Shown in pieces: positions 5,984 through 14,645 of a stretch of 17,548 bases of DNA (positions are counted from its first letter, which is position 1; every line of letters starts with the position of its first letter). Below the pieces are notes generated by a model that searched no databases, was not told the origin of the DNA, and was given only the letters and a program-made list of their open reading frames with translations. Made by a program: the position numbers and the translations under genes. Where the stretch lies: contig JAIWOS010000009.1 of NCBI GenBank assembly GCA_020217265.1, positions 1 through 17,548 on the forward strand. The letters run 5' to 3'. Source of the stretch: Thiobacillus sp. GTDB taxonomy: Bacteria; Pseudomonadota; Gammaproteobacteria; Burkholderiales; Thiobacillaceae.

Positions 5984-7843
5984 ATGTGTGGTCTGTTCGG
6001 TGTGGTGTGTCGCAAGGCCGCCTTTGAGTCGATCAAGCCGCGTATCGAACGTGCGCATGCGTTCCAACAGCATCGGGGCCCCGATATGCGGGGGGAGACG
6101 ACGCTGGAAATCGGAGACGGGCGACTGGTGTATCTGGCACATCAGCGTTTGTCCATTCTCGATCTGAGCGAAGCCGGTCGGCAGCCCATGGCAGACGCGA
6201 ACCAGGGCAGTTGGCTCGTCTACAACGGCGAAATCTACAACTATCGGGAACTCGCCGAGGCAATGCATTTCAGCCCGGTGGGAGGCAGTGATACCGAAGT
6301 GGTGCTCGAATGTTTTCGCCGCAAGGGTGTGGAGGCAGCGCTGCCTGAATTCAATGGCATGTGGGCGCTGGCTTGGGTTTCTCCGCAGGACAATGTCCTT
6401 TATCTGTCGCGCGACCGGGCAGGCGTGAAACCGCTCTATGTGGCGAGAGCTGAGGGCGATCTGTATTTCGCGTCCGAGATCAAGACCCTGCTTGCTTTGC
6501 TGGGGCGCAGGCACAGGCTCAATTTACAGGTGATCGGCGAATATCTGGTGCAGGCCTTGCAAGACACCGGTACAGCCACTTTCTTCAATGGTATCGATGC
6601 CCTGCCGGCAGGCAGTGTCGCGAAAATCGACCTTGCAGCGCCAGAGCTGTTCATTGCGCCTCAGACCTACTGGGAGCCGTTCGCGGTTGGACGACCCGTT
6701 GCTGACGCAGAAGAAGTGACGCAGTTAGTTCGGAATACTGTACTGGATGCGGTGCGCCTGCGCCTGCGTGCCGATGTACCTGTGGGCGTGCTGTTGTCTG
6801 GCGGTGTCGACTCATCCGTCATTGCGGTTTGCGCGCAGCGGGCGCTGCGCGATTCCGGTCAGGCTGTCGTGGCGCTTTCCGCAGTGAGCCCGGGGCAGCC
6901 GGGCGATGAATCTCCCTTTATCGACCGTGTGGCCAGTCATCTTGGCATCAAGCCGATCAAGGTCGATACGGCTTGGGGGCCGGATGAGGCGCTCGAACTG
7001 TTGCGGACGGTGACGTGGATGAACGACTCGCCGTTGGGTTCTTTTTCGAATGTTGCTTTCTATCTCCTGATGCAGCGGGCAGCGGAGGCTGGAATCAAGG
7101 TCGTGCTGAGTGGGCAGGGCGGTGACGAACTGTTCTGTGGCTACCGGAAGTATCTCGGCTTCCATTTCCAGGAACTTGCACGCCAGCGCAAATTCGGTCG
7201 CTTGACAGGTGCGGCTTGGACATTCTGGCGCAATGGCGTCGTTCTGGGCCAGTTCAATCTGACCGAGGGGCGCCGCTACCTGCAGCGCCGGCCGCAGGGT
7301 TCGGTACTGGGCGATGAAGTACGTCAAGCATTCACGCCACAGCCGCTGGGGCTGCCTCCCGAGGGTCTGGCGTATCGGCAGTGGCTCGACTACCGGCGCT
7401 TCTCGGTGCCTTATCTGACCCATTATGAGGATCGGGCGTCGATGGCCTTCTCACGTGAGGTGCGTCTGCCCTTTCTCGATTACAGGCTGGTCGAGCTGAT
7501 GCTGAATGCACCTGTGGACTCCAAGCTGGGGGCAGGCTGGACCAAATATTCGCTGCGTCAGGCATTTGCCGACTGGCTGCCTTCAGAAATCGTCTGGCGC
7601 CGGGACAAGCAGGGGTTTTCGATGCCACAGGAGGAGTGGCTGCGCGGCGAACTCAAGCCGGTGTGGCAGCGGATGCTTCATCGCGACGCAGAAGTATTCC
7701 GGCGCGGGTTGATCGATCACGATGCGCTGCACGCCAGGTTCGAGCGTTTCTGCAGACGTCAGGGGAACATCTGGTACCGCGATATTTTTGCGCCGCTCGC
7801 GCTGGAAGTTTGGCTGCAGGCCTATTCTGAATTCATCGAATGA
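5984..7843 (+). CDS. asnB: AsnB-type glutamine amidotransferase (asparagine synthetase family)
   Basis: This 619-residue protein has two domains. The N-terminal class II glutaminase starts MCGLFGVV, where Cys2 after Met removal is the nucleophile, which fixes the start. It continues with QQHRGPD, HQRLSILDLS, VYNGEIYNYRELA and GSDTEVVL. The C-terminal synthetase domain has the ATP-pyrophosphatase loop SGGVDSS at residues 272-278 and VLSGQGGDELFCGYRKY. The family makes asparagine from aspartate, glutamine and ATP, but copies inside O-antigen clusters (WbpS in Pseudomonas, for example) are proposed to amidate uronic acids. A sugar-amidating role fits this neighbourhood, although no UDP-sugar 6-dehydrogenase is seen here to supply a uronic acid. 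It starts three bases after wecE and overlaps the heparinase-like gene (ATGA). The family is certain. The acceptor is not known. Confidence 0.92.
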   Translation: MCGLFGVVCRKAAFESIKPRIERAHAFQQHRGPDMRGETTLEIGDGRLVYLAHQRLSILDLSEAGRQPMADANQGSWLVYNGEIYNYRELAEAMHFSPVGGSDTEVVLECFRRKGVEAALPEFNGMWALAWVSPQDNVLYLSRDRAGVKPLYVARAEGDLYFASEIKTLLALLGRRHRLNLQVIGEYLVQALQDTGTATFFNGIDALPAGSVAKIDLAAPELFIAPQTYWEPFAVGRPVADAEEVTQLVRNTVLDAVRLRLRADVPVGVLLSGGVDSSVIAVCAQRALRDSGQAVVALSAVSPGQPGDESPFIDRVASHLGIKPIKVDTAWGPDEALELLRTVTWMNDSPLGSFSNVAFYLLMQRAAEAGIKVVLSGQGGDELFCGYRKYLGFHFQELARQRKFGRLTGAAWTFWRNGVVLGQFNLTEGRRYLQRRPQGSVLGDEVRQAFTPQPLGLPPEGLAYRQWLDYRRFSVPYLTHYEDRASMAFSREVRLPFLDYRLVELMLNAPVDSKLGAGWTKYSLRQAFADWLPSEIVWRRDKQGFSMPQEEWLRGELKPVWQRMLHRDAEVFRRGLIDHDALHARFERFCRRQGNIWYRDIFAPLALEVWLQAYSEFIE

Positions 7844-9699
7844 GCTTGGCACGATTCGGACGATGGTCGAGCCTGGCCCGCACGTTGCCCAGGCTTGGCA
7901 TTAAGAATCTGGCGCGTGTTGCAACGTATCGCTTGTTCCTCGCCATGCGCCTGCATCCGGCCTGTCGGCTCACGCCGCCGCCGGTCAACGGGAAATTCTT
8001 TGCATCACCTGCGCATCTGCGCGCGGGTGAACCATCGCAAAACTGGCAGGGGACGGTTCGCTATTTCGATTGCATCGAGGTGCCGATGACGGGCGGCAGG
8101 CCCGATTGGTTTTACCGACCGGCCTCGGGTATCACGGCAGTCGCATCTGACCGACCGTGGTGGGAATCGGGTGATTTCGATGAGGCGCTTGGTGACATCA
8201 AGGACATCTGGGAGATTTCCCGCTTCAATTGGGTACTGGCATTCGCACAACGTGCAGCCGCGGGCGACGACCGAAGTCTGGCACGATTGAATGACTGGCT
8301 CACCGATTGGATCGCGCACAATCAACCCTATACCGGCTACAACTGGAAATGCGGCCAGGAAGCTGCCATCCGCGTCATGCATCTGGCCATGGCCGCGTTG
8401 ATTCTGGGGCAAACGACCAGCGCCTTGCCCGGACTGCGAACACTGGTGCGTGTACATCTCGCTCGGATCGGGCCAACTGTCGCCTATGCGATTGCACAAG
8501 ATAACAACCACGGCATTTGCGAGGCGGCTGCCCTGTTCATTGGCGGAGCCTGGCTCGCTGCGATGGATGGCGACGATGCGGCGCGTGAATGGATGAATCG
8601 GGGACGGCATCAGCTCGAGGAGCGAGTGGCACGTCTGATTGCAAACGACGGTGGCTTCAGCATGTATTCGGTGATGTATCACCGCGAGTTTCTCGATGCC
8701 TTGTCCATGGCCGAGATATGGTGCCGTACCCAGGGGTTGCCCGCATTTTCGACACGATACCTCGACAGAGTGTCGCTTGCCGCGCGCTGGCTGATGGCCT
8801 GCGTACATCCACAGTCCGGTGATGCGCCGAATATTGGGGCCAACGATGGCACACGATTGTTGCCTCTGACCGACACCGGTTACCGTGATTTCAGACCAGC
8901 GGTGCAGTTGGCGTGCGCCCTTTTTTGCGACGCACGTGCATACCCCGAGCGCGGCAGTTGGGATCATCCGATGCACTGGCTGGGGGTCGCGATCCCGGAT
9001 GCTGTGCTGCCAGTTCCCCGATCACGCATCTGTCCGGATAGCGGTTTCGCCCTCCTGAAGAGCCGGCAGGAAGATGTGCAAGTTTTTGTACGTTTCCCAC
9101 GCTATCGCTTCCGCCCAAGCCATGCCGATCCTCTGCATGTCGATCTGTGGATTGGTGGCCAAAATATCCTGCGTGGCGCGGGTTCGTATCGTTATCATGC
9201 CGAGCCGGAATGGGTTGGCTATTTCCCCAGTGTGGCATCGCATAACACGGTGCAGTTCGATGATCTCGATGCTATGCCGCGTTTGGGTCGTTTCCTGTTT
9301 GGGGACTGGCTAAAGCTGTCAACCGTACCGGTGTTCGATGAGCACTCAGACAACCAGCGCTTTGTAGCCGGCTATCTTCATGGATCGGGTGCACGTCATG
9401 AGCGCAAAGTGAGTCTGCGCAAGGGCGAACTAGAGGTGTGCGATATCATCGCTGGCTTCAGGAAGCGGGCTGTTGTGCGCTGGCGCCTGATGCCCGGCCC
9501 CTGGAAAATCGAAGCCTCTGGCGTATCGCTCGACGGACTGTGCCTGTCCGTGCAATCCGAAAATGGGCCTCTTGTCATCCGGTTAGTCGAAGGTTGGGAG
9601 GCGCGCTGCTACGGCAGCAAGACTCGGCTGCCCGTGCTCGAAATAGAGGTGACGCGCCCCGGCTGCGTGACAACACGAGTCCAGTGGGATGTGACATGA
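7840..9699 (+). CDS. Heparinase II/III-like (alginate-lyase family) protein
   Basis: The 619 residues split into an N-terminal alpha/alpha-toroid-like half and a C-terminal beta-rich heparinase II/III-like half. The helical part carries YNWKCGQEAAIRVMHL and DNNHGICEAAALFIGG (N222, N223, H224, E228), matching the Asn/His region of these polysaccharide lyases. The C-terminal domain has HADPLHVDLW (H428, D430, H433, D435), then GGQNILRGAGSY and SHNTVQFDD. Family members cleave uronic-acid glycans by beta-elimination, and many sit in exopolysaccharide clusters as the partner of an asnB-type gene. No clear signal peptide is seen: the first 40 residues are basic and amphipathic, so its site of action is unclear. 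It overlaps asnB by 4 bases (ATGA), which suggests coupled production. It could trim or edit the polymer made here. The substrate is unknown. Confidence 0.85.
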   Translation: MSLARFGRWSSLARTLPRLGIKNLARVATYRLFLAMRLHPACRLTPPPVNGKFFASPAHLRAGEPSQNWQGTVRYFDCIEVPMTGGRPDWFYRPASGITAVASDRPWWESGDFDEALGDIKDIWEISRFNWVLAFAQRAAAGDDRSLARLNDWLTDWIAHNQPYTGYNWKCGQEAAIRVMHLAMAALILGQTTSALPGLRTLVRVHLARIGPTVAYAIAQDNNHGICEAAALFIGGAWLAAMDGDDAAREWMNRGRHQLEERVARLIANDGGFSMYSVMYHREFLDALSMAEIWCRTQGLPAFSTRYLDRVSLAARWLMACVHPQSGDAPNIGANDGTRLLPLTDTGYRDFRPAVQLACALFCDARAYPERGSWDHPMHWLGVAIPDAVLPVPRSRICPDSGFALLKSRQEDVQVFVRFPRYRFRPSHADPLHVDLWIGGQNILRGAGSYRYHAEPEWVGYFPSVASHNTVQFDDLDAMPRLGRFLFGDWLKLSTVPVFDEHSDNQRFVAGYLHGSGARHERKVSLRKGELEVCDIIAGFRKRAVVRWRLMPGPWKIEASGVSLDGLCLSVQSENGPLVIRLVEGWEARCYGSKTRLPVLEIEVTRPGCVTTRVQWDVT

Positions 9700-9706
9700 G
9701 GGACAT

Positions 9707-10897
9707 GTGTTGAGAATTTTGTTCTTGAGTTTCTACTACACGCCGGATTTGTGCGCGGGTTCATTCCGCGCAGCCGCGTTGATTCAGGCCATGCAGTCCG
9801 TGCTGCCAGCCGGCTCGCATATCGACGTGCTGACTACCCTGCCGAATCGGTACAGCAGCTTCAATGCGTCAGCGCCTGAGATCGAGGCAGGGGATACGGT
9901 TGCCATCCGCCGGATTGCACTGCCTGAACACAAAAGCGGGATGCTCGATCAGTCCAGGGCCTTCATTGCCTATGCACGCGGTGTGCGCGCACACGTGCGA
10001 GAGCGTAAATACGATCTGGTTTTTGCAACGTCTTCCCGGCTAATGACTGCCGTACTCGGTGCATCAATCGCACGCAATCGCAACCTGCCACTTTACCTTG
10101 ACATACGCGACATCTTTGTCGACACGATTAAGGATATCCTGCCGCGCTGGCTGGCGTGGCCAATGGGGAGCGTATTTTCGCTCCTCGAACGCTATGCGGT
10201 CGGCCATGCAGGCAGGGTGAATTTGGTATCTCGCGGGTTCGAACCCTATTTCTCGAAGCGCTACCCCACCAAGCGCCTGTCATTTTTTACCAATGGCATC
10301 GATGATGAGTTCATTGTCAAAGCGCAGGACGACAAACCCGAGACGAAGGTGGTTCCGCCATATTCTGTGCTTTATGCGGGCAACCTGGGGGAAGGGCAGG
10401 GGCTGCACGTCATTCTTCCTGGACTTGCCAGGGCGATGAATGGGCAGGCGAAATTCACGGTGATCGGAGACGGTGGTCGTAAATTGCAACTCAAGCAGGC
10501 ACTCGACACGGCCGGGGTCGATAATGTGAGCCTGGTCGACCCGGTCAATCGCTCTGCCTTGGTGCAGGCTTATCAGGAGGCCGACGTGTTGTTTCTGCAT
10601 CTGAACGATCACGACGCCTTCAGAAAGGTGCTGCCATCCAAGGTGTTCGAATATGCGGCTGTCGGTAAACCTGTTTGGGCCGGGGTCGCCGGCTATGCCG
10701 CAGAGTTCATCGAAGCAGAGATTGGCAATGCGGCCGTGTTTGAACCCTGCGATGTCGCTTCTGCCGTGAGAGCCTTCTCCACGCTGAATATCCGGGCCAC
10801 GCCTCGCCCCGATTTCATTCGCAAATATGCGCGTCGCAATATCATGCAAAGGCTGGCTGAAGATGTCGTTTCGTTCGGCTTGGGCAGGCAACTGTGA
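9707..10897 (+). CDS. GT4-family glycosyltransferase, WbuB-like
   Basis: This 396-residue protein opens LRILFLSFYYTPDLCAGSFRAAAL, much like WbuB and related GT4 enzymes of O-antigen clusters, which act on sugars of the FucNAc type. The N-terminal GT-B domain is followed by a donor-site domain with VLYAGNLGEGQGL, FTVIGDGG and LPSKVFEYAAVGKPV, where E315 begins the family's E-x7-E-like donor motif. The start is GTG 9707 or TTG 9710. GAGGG at 9698-9702 serves either one, four or seven bases away. It follows the heparinase-like gene by 7 bases and overlaps the SDR gene in a GTGA junction. A reasonable inference is that it adds the second sugar to the undecaprenyl-diphosphate-linked first sugar made by the following three genes. 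The donor cannot be read from sequence. A cytoplasmic-face membrane association is expected. Confidence 0.87.
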   Translation: MLRILFLSFYYTPDLCAGSFRAAALIQAMQSVLPAGSHIDVLTTLPNRYSSFNASAPEIEAGDTVAIRRIALPEHKSGMLDQSRAFIAYARGVRAHVRERKYDLVFATSSRLMTAVLGASIARNRNLPLYLDIRDIFVDTIKDILPRWLAWPMGSVFSLLERYAVGHAGRVNLVSRGFEPYFSKRYPTKRLSFFTNGIDDEFIVKAQDDKPETKVVPPYSVLYAGNLGEGQGLHVILPGLARAMNGQAKFTVIGDGGRKLQLKQALDTAGVDNVSLVDPVNRSALVQAYQEADVLFLHLNDHDAFRKVLPSKVFEYAAVGKPVWAGVAGYAAEFIEAEIGNAAVFEPCDVASAVRAFSTLNIRATPRPDFIRKYARRNIMQRLAEDVVSFGLGRQL

Positions 10898-11820
10898 GCA
10901 TATTGGTGACCGGGGCGACAGGATTCGTCGGACTCGCCTTGCTCCGCAGGCTAGACATGTCGGGCTTGGGCTCGATCCCGGTCGTGCGGCGTGGTGCCAA
11001 CTTGCCTGGCGAGGTGAAGATTCCTGTCATCGATTCACAGACTGACTGGTCGCCAGCGCTGTCCGGTTGCAAAGCCGTCGTCCACCTCGCCGCCCGTGTC
11101 CACGTGATGCACGATACCGCTACCGACCCTTTGTCGCTCTACCGCACCACCAACACCGACGCCACGCTCAACCTCGCGCGCCAGGCGGCGCAGGCCGGGG
11201 TAAAACGTTTTGTCTTCATCAGCAGCATCAAGGTCAACGGCGAGGGGCGCGAAGCGGCCTACCGAGAAACTGATGCGCCGGCGCCGGAGGATGCGTACGC
11301 GATTTCCAAGTGGGAAGCCGAGCAGGGCTTGCATCGAATTGCCGCAGAGACTGGGCTCGAGGTTGTCGTGCTGCGCCCGCCGCTGGTGTACGGGCCGGGG
11401 GTAAAGGCGAATTTCCGGCGTCTGCTCGACACGGTGGCACGCGGCTGGCCCTTGCCGCTGGGGGCGATCGAGAACCGCCGCAGCCTGCTGTATCTGGGCA
11501 ATTTCGTCGATGCGATCCGCGTGTGCCTCGAACATCCGGCCGCTGCGGGGCAGACCTTTTTGCTCGACGACGGCCAGCCGGTTTCGACGCCCGAATTGAT
11601 CCGGGGGGTTGCGCAGGCGATGGGGCGCCCGGCCCGGCTACTCGCGGTGCCGGCGGGCGTGCTTGAATTCGCCGGTCTGCTGCTGGGCAAGCGTGCGGCG
11701 GTGAAGCGCCTGACGGGTTCGTTGTGGGTCGACAGTTCGTTGATTCGGTCGCGACTGGGCTGGACGCCGCCGTATACGCTTGCGGCCGGGCTGGCCGAAA
11801 CGGTGGCTGATCTCCAATGA
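10894..11820 (+). CDS. wbpV: SDR-family UDP-4-keto-6-deoxy-HexNAc 4-reductase (WbpV/WreQ-like)
   Basis: This 308-residue extended SDR has an NAD(P)-binding motif ILVTGATGFVG at residues 3-13, a Ser pair in FISSIKVNGEG (S110/S111), and the catalytic pair in DAYAISK (Y135, K139). Placement directly before a WbpL-like transferase and a WbpM-like dehydratase is the wbpV-wbpL-wbpM arrangement of Pseudomonas aeruginosa O6 and the wreQ/wreU logic of Rhizobium. In those systems the SDR reduces the 4-keto intermediate to UDP-QuiNAc. Reduction to UDP-FucNAc is the alternative, and stereochemistry cannot be read from sequence. GTG 10894 overlaps the preceding stop (GTGA), and its own stop overlaps the next ATG (ATGA). 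GC rises from about 58% in the line at 10981 to about 65% in the line at 11161, so the gene may span a recombination junction. Confidence 0.82.
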   Translation: MSILVTGATGFVGLALLRRLDMSGLGSIPVVRRGANLPGEVKIPVIDSQTDWSPALSGCKAVVHLAARVHVMHDTATDPLSLYRTTNTDATLNLARQAAQAGVKRFVFISSIKVNGEGREAAYRETDAPAPEDAYAISKWEAEQGLHRIAAETGLEVVVLRPPLVYGPGVKANFRRLLDTVARGWPLPLGAIENRRSLLYLGNFVDAIRVCLEHPAAAGQTFLLDDGQPVSTPELIRGVAQAMGRPARLLAVPAGVLEFAGLLLGKRAAVKRLTGSLWVDSSLIRSRLGWTPPYTLAAGLAETVADLQ

Positions 11821-12767
11821 ATGCAATTGCCGTCCTGTCTGCATTCGTCGTCTGCGGATTCACGCTTGCGGGCCTGCTGCGCCGCCGTCATGCCCTGCCG
11901 ATGGACCATCCCAACGCGCGTTCGCTGCACGCGCAGCCAACGCCGCGCATCGGCGGGCTTGGCATTCTCGGCGGCGTTGCCGTGGCGGGTGTGTGGCTGG
12001 TCGACTCGACCCTGTTGCCGGCGATGCTGGGCGCACTCGCGTTGGCCGCGGTTTCGCTGGCCGACGATGTGCGCGGCCTGCCGGTGTGGGTGCGCTTTCT
12101 CGCGCACTTCGTCGCGGCCGCTGGCTGCCTGCTGGCATGGGGGATTGCCGGCTGGACCCTGGTGGCGGCCACGCTGGCGGTGGTGTGGATGACCAATCTC
12201 TATAACTTCATGGACGGCGCCAACGGGCTCGCGGGCGGCATGGCGACGATCGGCTTCGGCGCGCTGGCGCTCGCGGCATGGCTGGGCGGGGCATCTGATC
12301 TCGCGACGTTTTGCGCGGCCATCGCCGCTGCGGCGCTGGCTTTCCTGTACTTCAATTTTCCGACCGCACGGCTCTTCATGGGCGATGCCGGTTCGATTCC
12401 GCTGGGTTTTCTCGCCGCCTCGCTGGGCATTCTGGGCGCGCGCGAATCGCTCTGGTCGTGGGCGTTTCCGCTTTTGGTATTCTCGCCCTTCATCGTCGAT
12501 GCCAGCGTCACGCTGGTGCGTCGCGCCCTTGCCGGCGAAAAGATCTGGCAGGCGCACCGCTCGCACTACTACCAGCGGGTGGTGTTGTTGGGGGCATCGC
12601 ATCGCCAGCTCGCGGTTGCGGCCTGGGGATTGATGCTGGCGATGAGCAGTCTGGCGTTCGTTCTGCGCGCGTGGCCACAATATACGTCCGGCGTGCTTAT
12701 ACTGACGGCCGTGCTCTACGCCTCGATCTTCCTCGCCATCGACCGGCGCTGGCACGGCAAGTCATGA
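11817..12767 (+). CDS. wbpL: Undecaprenyl-phosphate HexNAc-1-phosphate transferase (WbpL/WecA family)
   Basis: This 316-residue polytopic membrane protein of the MraY/WecA family has roughly nine or ten hydrophobic segments. It carries the family's conserved acidic and polar sites: LADDVRGLP (D83, D84), NLYNFMDGANGLAGG (N130, D133), FMGDAGSIPLG (D190), and the cytoplasmic loop HRSHYYQR at residues 247-254, typical of the WbpL/WbcO branch. It would move a HexNAc-1-phosphate from UDP to undecaprenyl phosphate on the inner face of the cytoplasmic membrane, starting each polysaccharide repeat. With WbpV- and WbpM-like genes on either side, UDP-QuiNAc or UDP-FucNAc is the likely donor. UDP-GlcNAc is possible too. 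It overlaps both neighbours by ATGA junctions, so the three proteins should be made together. Confidence 0.88.
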   Translation: MNAIAVLSAFVVCGFTLAGLLRRRHALPMDHPNARSLHAQPTPRIGGLGILGGVAVAGVWLVDSTLLPAMLGALALAAVSLADDVRGLPVWVRFLAHFVAAAGCLLAWGIAGWTLVAATLAVVWMTNLYNFMDGANGLAGGMATIGFGALALAAWLGGASDLATFCAAIAAAALAFLYFNFPTARLFMGDAGSIPLGFLAASLGILGARESLWSWAFPLLVFSPFIVDASVTLVRRALAGEKIWQAHRSHYYQRVVLLGASHRQLAVAAWGLMLAMSSLAFVLRAWPQYTSGVLILTAVLYASIFLAIDRRWHGKS

Positions 12768-14599
12768 ACCTCAACCCCCGCACCCTCGTCATCATCCTGC
12801 ACGACATTCTGGTGGCGGCGTTCGCCTGGCTGGGCGCGTACTGGCTGCGCTTCAACCTGGCGGTGCCGCCTGAATTCCAGACGGCGGCCTTTTCGACGCT
12901 GCAGTGGGTGGTGCCGCTGCAGGCCGTGGTGTTCTGGCGCTTCGGCCTCTACAGAGGCATCTGGCGTTTCGCCAGCCTGCCCGACCTCAAGCGCATCGTC
13001 TTTGCCGTGGCGATTGCCGCGCTCCTGATCCCGCTGGTGCTGGTCCTGTTCCGTGTGCAGGCCGTGGTGCCACGTTCGGTGCTGATCCTCGATCCCTTGC
13101 TGCTGATTCTTGCCATGGGCGGCAGCCGGCTGGCGTATCGCGCATGGAAGGAACATCGCCTGGCCAGCGTATTGCGCCCGGCGAGCAAGCCGGTGCTGGT
13201 CGCGGGCGCCGGCGCGGCCGCCGATTTCCTGCTGCGCGAACTGGCGCGCAACCCGGCAGGCTTTCACGTGGTGGGGTTGCTCGACGACAGCCGCGACAAG
13301 CAGGGCCGGCTGGTGCAAGGCATACCAGTTCTTGGCGCGCTCGGCGACGTGGTGGTTCACGCCAGGCGGATGGACGTGGGCGACGTCGTGCTCGCGCTGC
13401 CGTCGGCTGCGCACGAAGTGCGCAAACGCGTCACCCAGGCGTGTGCCGAGGCCGGGCTCAAGGTGATGACGGTGCCGTCGCTGGAGGATCTGGTGGCCGG
13501 GCGGGTGTCGGTGTCGAGCCTGCGTCATGTCGAGCTCGACGACCTTCTGGGGCGCGATCCGGTGCAGCTCGACGACAGCGGGCTGCACCGGCTGCTCACC
13601 GATCGGGTGGTGATGGTCACCGGCGCGGGCGGGTCGATCGGGTCAGAACTGTGTCGCCAGATTGCCCGCTTCGCACCAGCAAAACTCATTCTGTTCGAAT
13701 TATCCGAACTGGCCCTGTACGCCATGGAGCAGGAGCTGCCGCAACGTTTCCCTGAGCTTGCCATCGTGCCCGTCATCGGCGACGTGAAGCACGCCGACCG
13801 GGTGAACGCGGTCATGCGTGAACACCGGCCCGCCGTCGTGTTTCATGCCGCCGCCTACAAGCACGTGCCGCTGATGGAGAATGCCAACGCCTGGGAGGCG
13901 GTGAGGAACAACGTGCTCGGCACCCAGGTGGTGGCCGCCGCTGCGCAGGCGCACGGGGTCGGCAAGTTCGTAATGATCTCCACCGACAAGGCGGTCAATC
14001 CAACCAATGTAATGGGCGCCACCAAGCGGCTCGCCGAAATGGTCTGCCAGTCGATGCAGCGGCCTGAAGGCACGCGTTTCGTGTCGGTGCGCTTCGGCAA
14101 CGTGCTGGGCTCGTCCGGCAGCGTGATCCCGAAGTTCCAGAAACAGATCGAGGCCGGCGGGCCGGTGACGGTGACGCACCCCGAGATCACGCGCTATTTC
14201 ATGTCGATCCCCGAGGCGGCCCAGCTGGTGTTGCAGGCGGGGCTGATGGGCGAGGGCGGAGAAATCTTCGTGCTCGACATGGGAGAACCGGTGAAGATCG
14301 CCGAATTGGCGCGCCTGATGATCCGGCTGTCGGGGGCTGACGAAGCACGCATTCGCATCGAGTACACCGGCCTGCGCCCTGGCGAGAAGCTTTACGAGGA
14401 ATTGCTGGCCGACGATGAATCGACGTTGCCAACCCCGCATCCCAAGCTGAGGGTGGCCAGGGCGCGGGCTGCCGATTCGTCCTGGTTTGCCGAATGTATG
14501 CGCTGGCTGGCGGATGCAGGCTTGCGCGATGAAGCCGCGGTGAAACGCCAGCTCAAGGTCTGGGTTCCGGAATACCAGCCGGAATCGGTTTCCTCTTGA
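12764..14599 (+). CDS. wbpM: Membrane-anchored UDP-GlcNAc 4,6-dehydratase (WbpM/CapD family)
   Basis: This 611-residue protein has about four N-terminal membrane helices (residues about 7-110), a CoA-binding-like Rossmann domain (PVLVAGAGAAADFLL) and a C-terminal SDR dehydratase domain. The NAD motif is VTGAGGSIGSE (G287, G290, G293). In ISTDKAVNPTNVMGATKR, D408 and K409 match catalytic positions, and M417/K421 sit where ordinary SDRs have YxxxK. Met for Tyr marks the large WbpM/PglF group, which keeps the C5 configuration, unlike short FlaA1/PseB enzymes. It converts UDP-GlcNAc to UDP-4-keto-6-deoxy-GlcNAc, the substrate of the WbpV-like reductase. ATG 12764 overlaps the previous stop (ATGA) and starts the first membrane helix. 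The open frame upstream of it lies inside the transferase gene and is not used. It is the last gene of the plus-strand operon. Confidence 0.92.
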   Translation: MNLNPRTLVIILHDILVAAFAWLGAYWLRFNLAVPPEFQTAAFSTLQWVVPLQAVVFWRFGLYRGIWRFASLPDLKRIVFAVAIAALLIPLVLVLFRVQAVVPRSVLILDPLLLILAMGGSRLAYRAWKEHRLASVLRPASKPVLVAGAGAAADFLLRELARNPAGFHVVGLLDDSRDKQGRLVQGIPVLGALGDVVVHARRMDVGDVVLALPSAAHEVRKRVTQACAEAGLKVMTVPSLEDLVAGRVSVSSLRHVELDDLLGRDPVQLDDSGLHRLLTDRVVMVTGAGGSIGSELCRQIARFAPAKLILFELSELALYAMEQELPQRFPELAIVPVIGDVKHADRVNAVMREHRPAVVFHAAAYKHVPLMENANAWEAVRNNVLGTQVVAAAAQAHGVGKFVMISTDKAVNPTNVMGATKRLAEMVCQSMQRPEGTRFVSVRFGNVLGSSGSVIPKFQKQIEAGGPVTVTHPEITRYFMSIPEAAQLVLQAGLMGEGGEIFVLDMGEPVKIAELARLMIRLSGADEARIRIEYTGLRPGEKLYEELLADDESTLPTPHPKLRVARARAADSSWFAECMRWLADAGLRDEAAVKRQLKVWVPEYQPESVSS

Positions 14600-14616
14600 G
14601 CCCGGGCCAACCGGGC
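14600..14616. terminator. Short GC-rich hairpin between convergent operons, possible terminator
   Basis: GCCCGG at 14600-14605 and CCGGGC at 14611-14616 can pair around a five-base loop, directly after the wbpM stop. The plus strand shows no run of T after it, and neither does the minus strand, so it is not a classical intrinsic terminator. It lies in the 46-base gap between the convergent wbpM and GT4 genes, where transcription from both sides should end. Confidence 0.4.
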
Positions 14617-14645
14617 GGACGTGCCGAATTGGCCTTGAAGCGCCT

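Noticed and set aside
11259..12755. Minus-strand open frame of 498 codons opposite wbpV and wbpL
   Set aside because: Its composition is dominated by Arg, Gln and His without hydrophobic core patterning, while the plus strand carries clear SDR and WecA-family motifs.
12311..12763. Upstream extension of the wbpM frame
   Set aside because: This stretch is coding in another frame for the WbpL-like transferase. The ATG at 12764 has the ATGA overlap and the first membrane helix expected for WbpM proteins.
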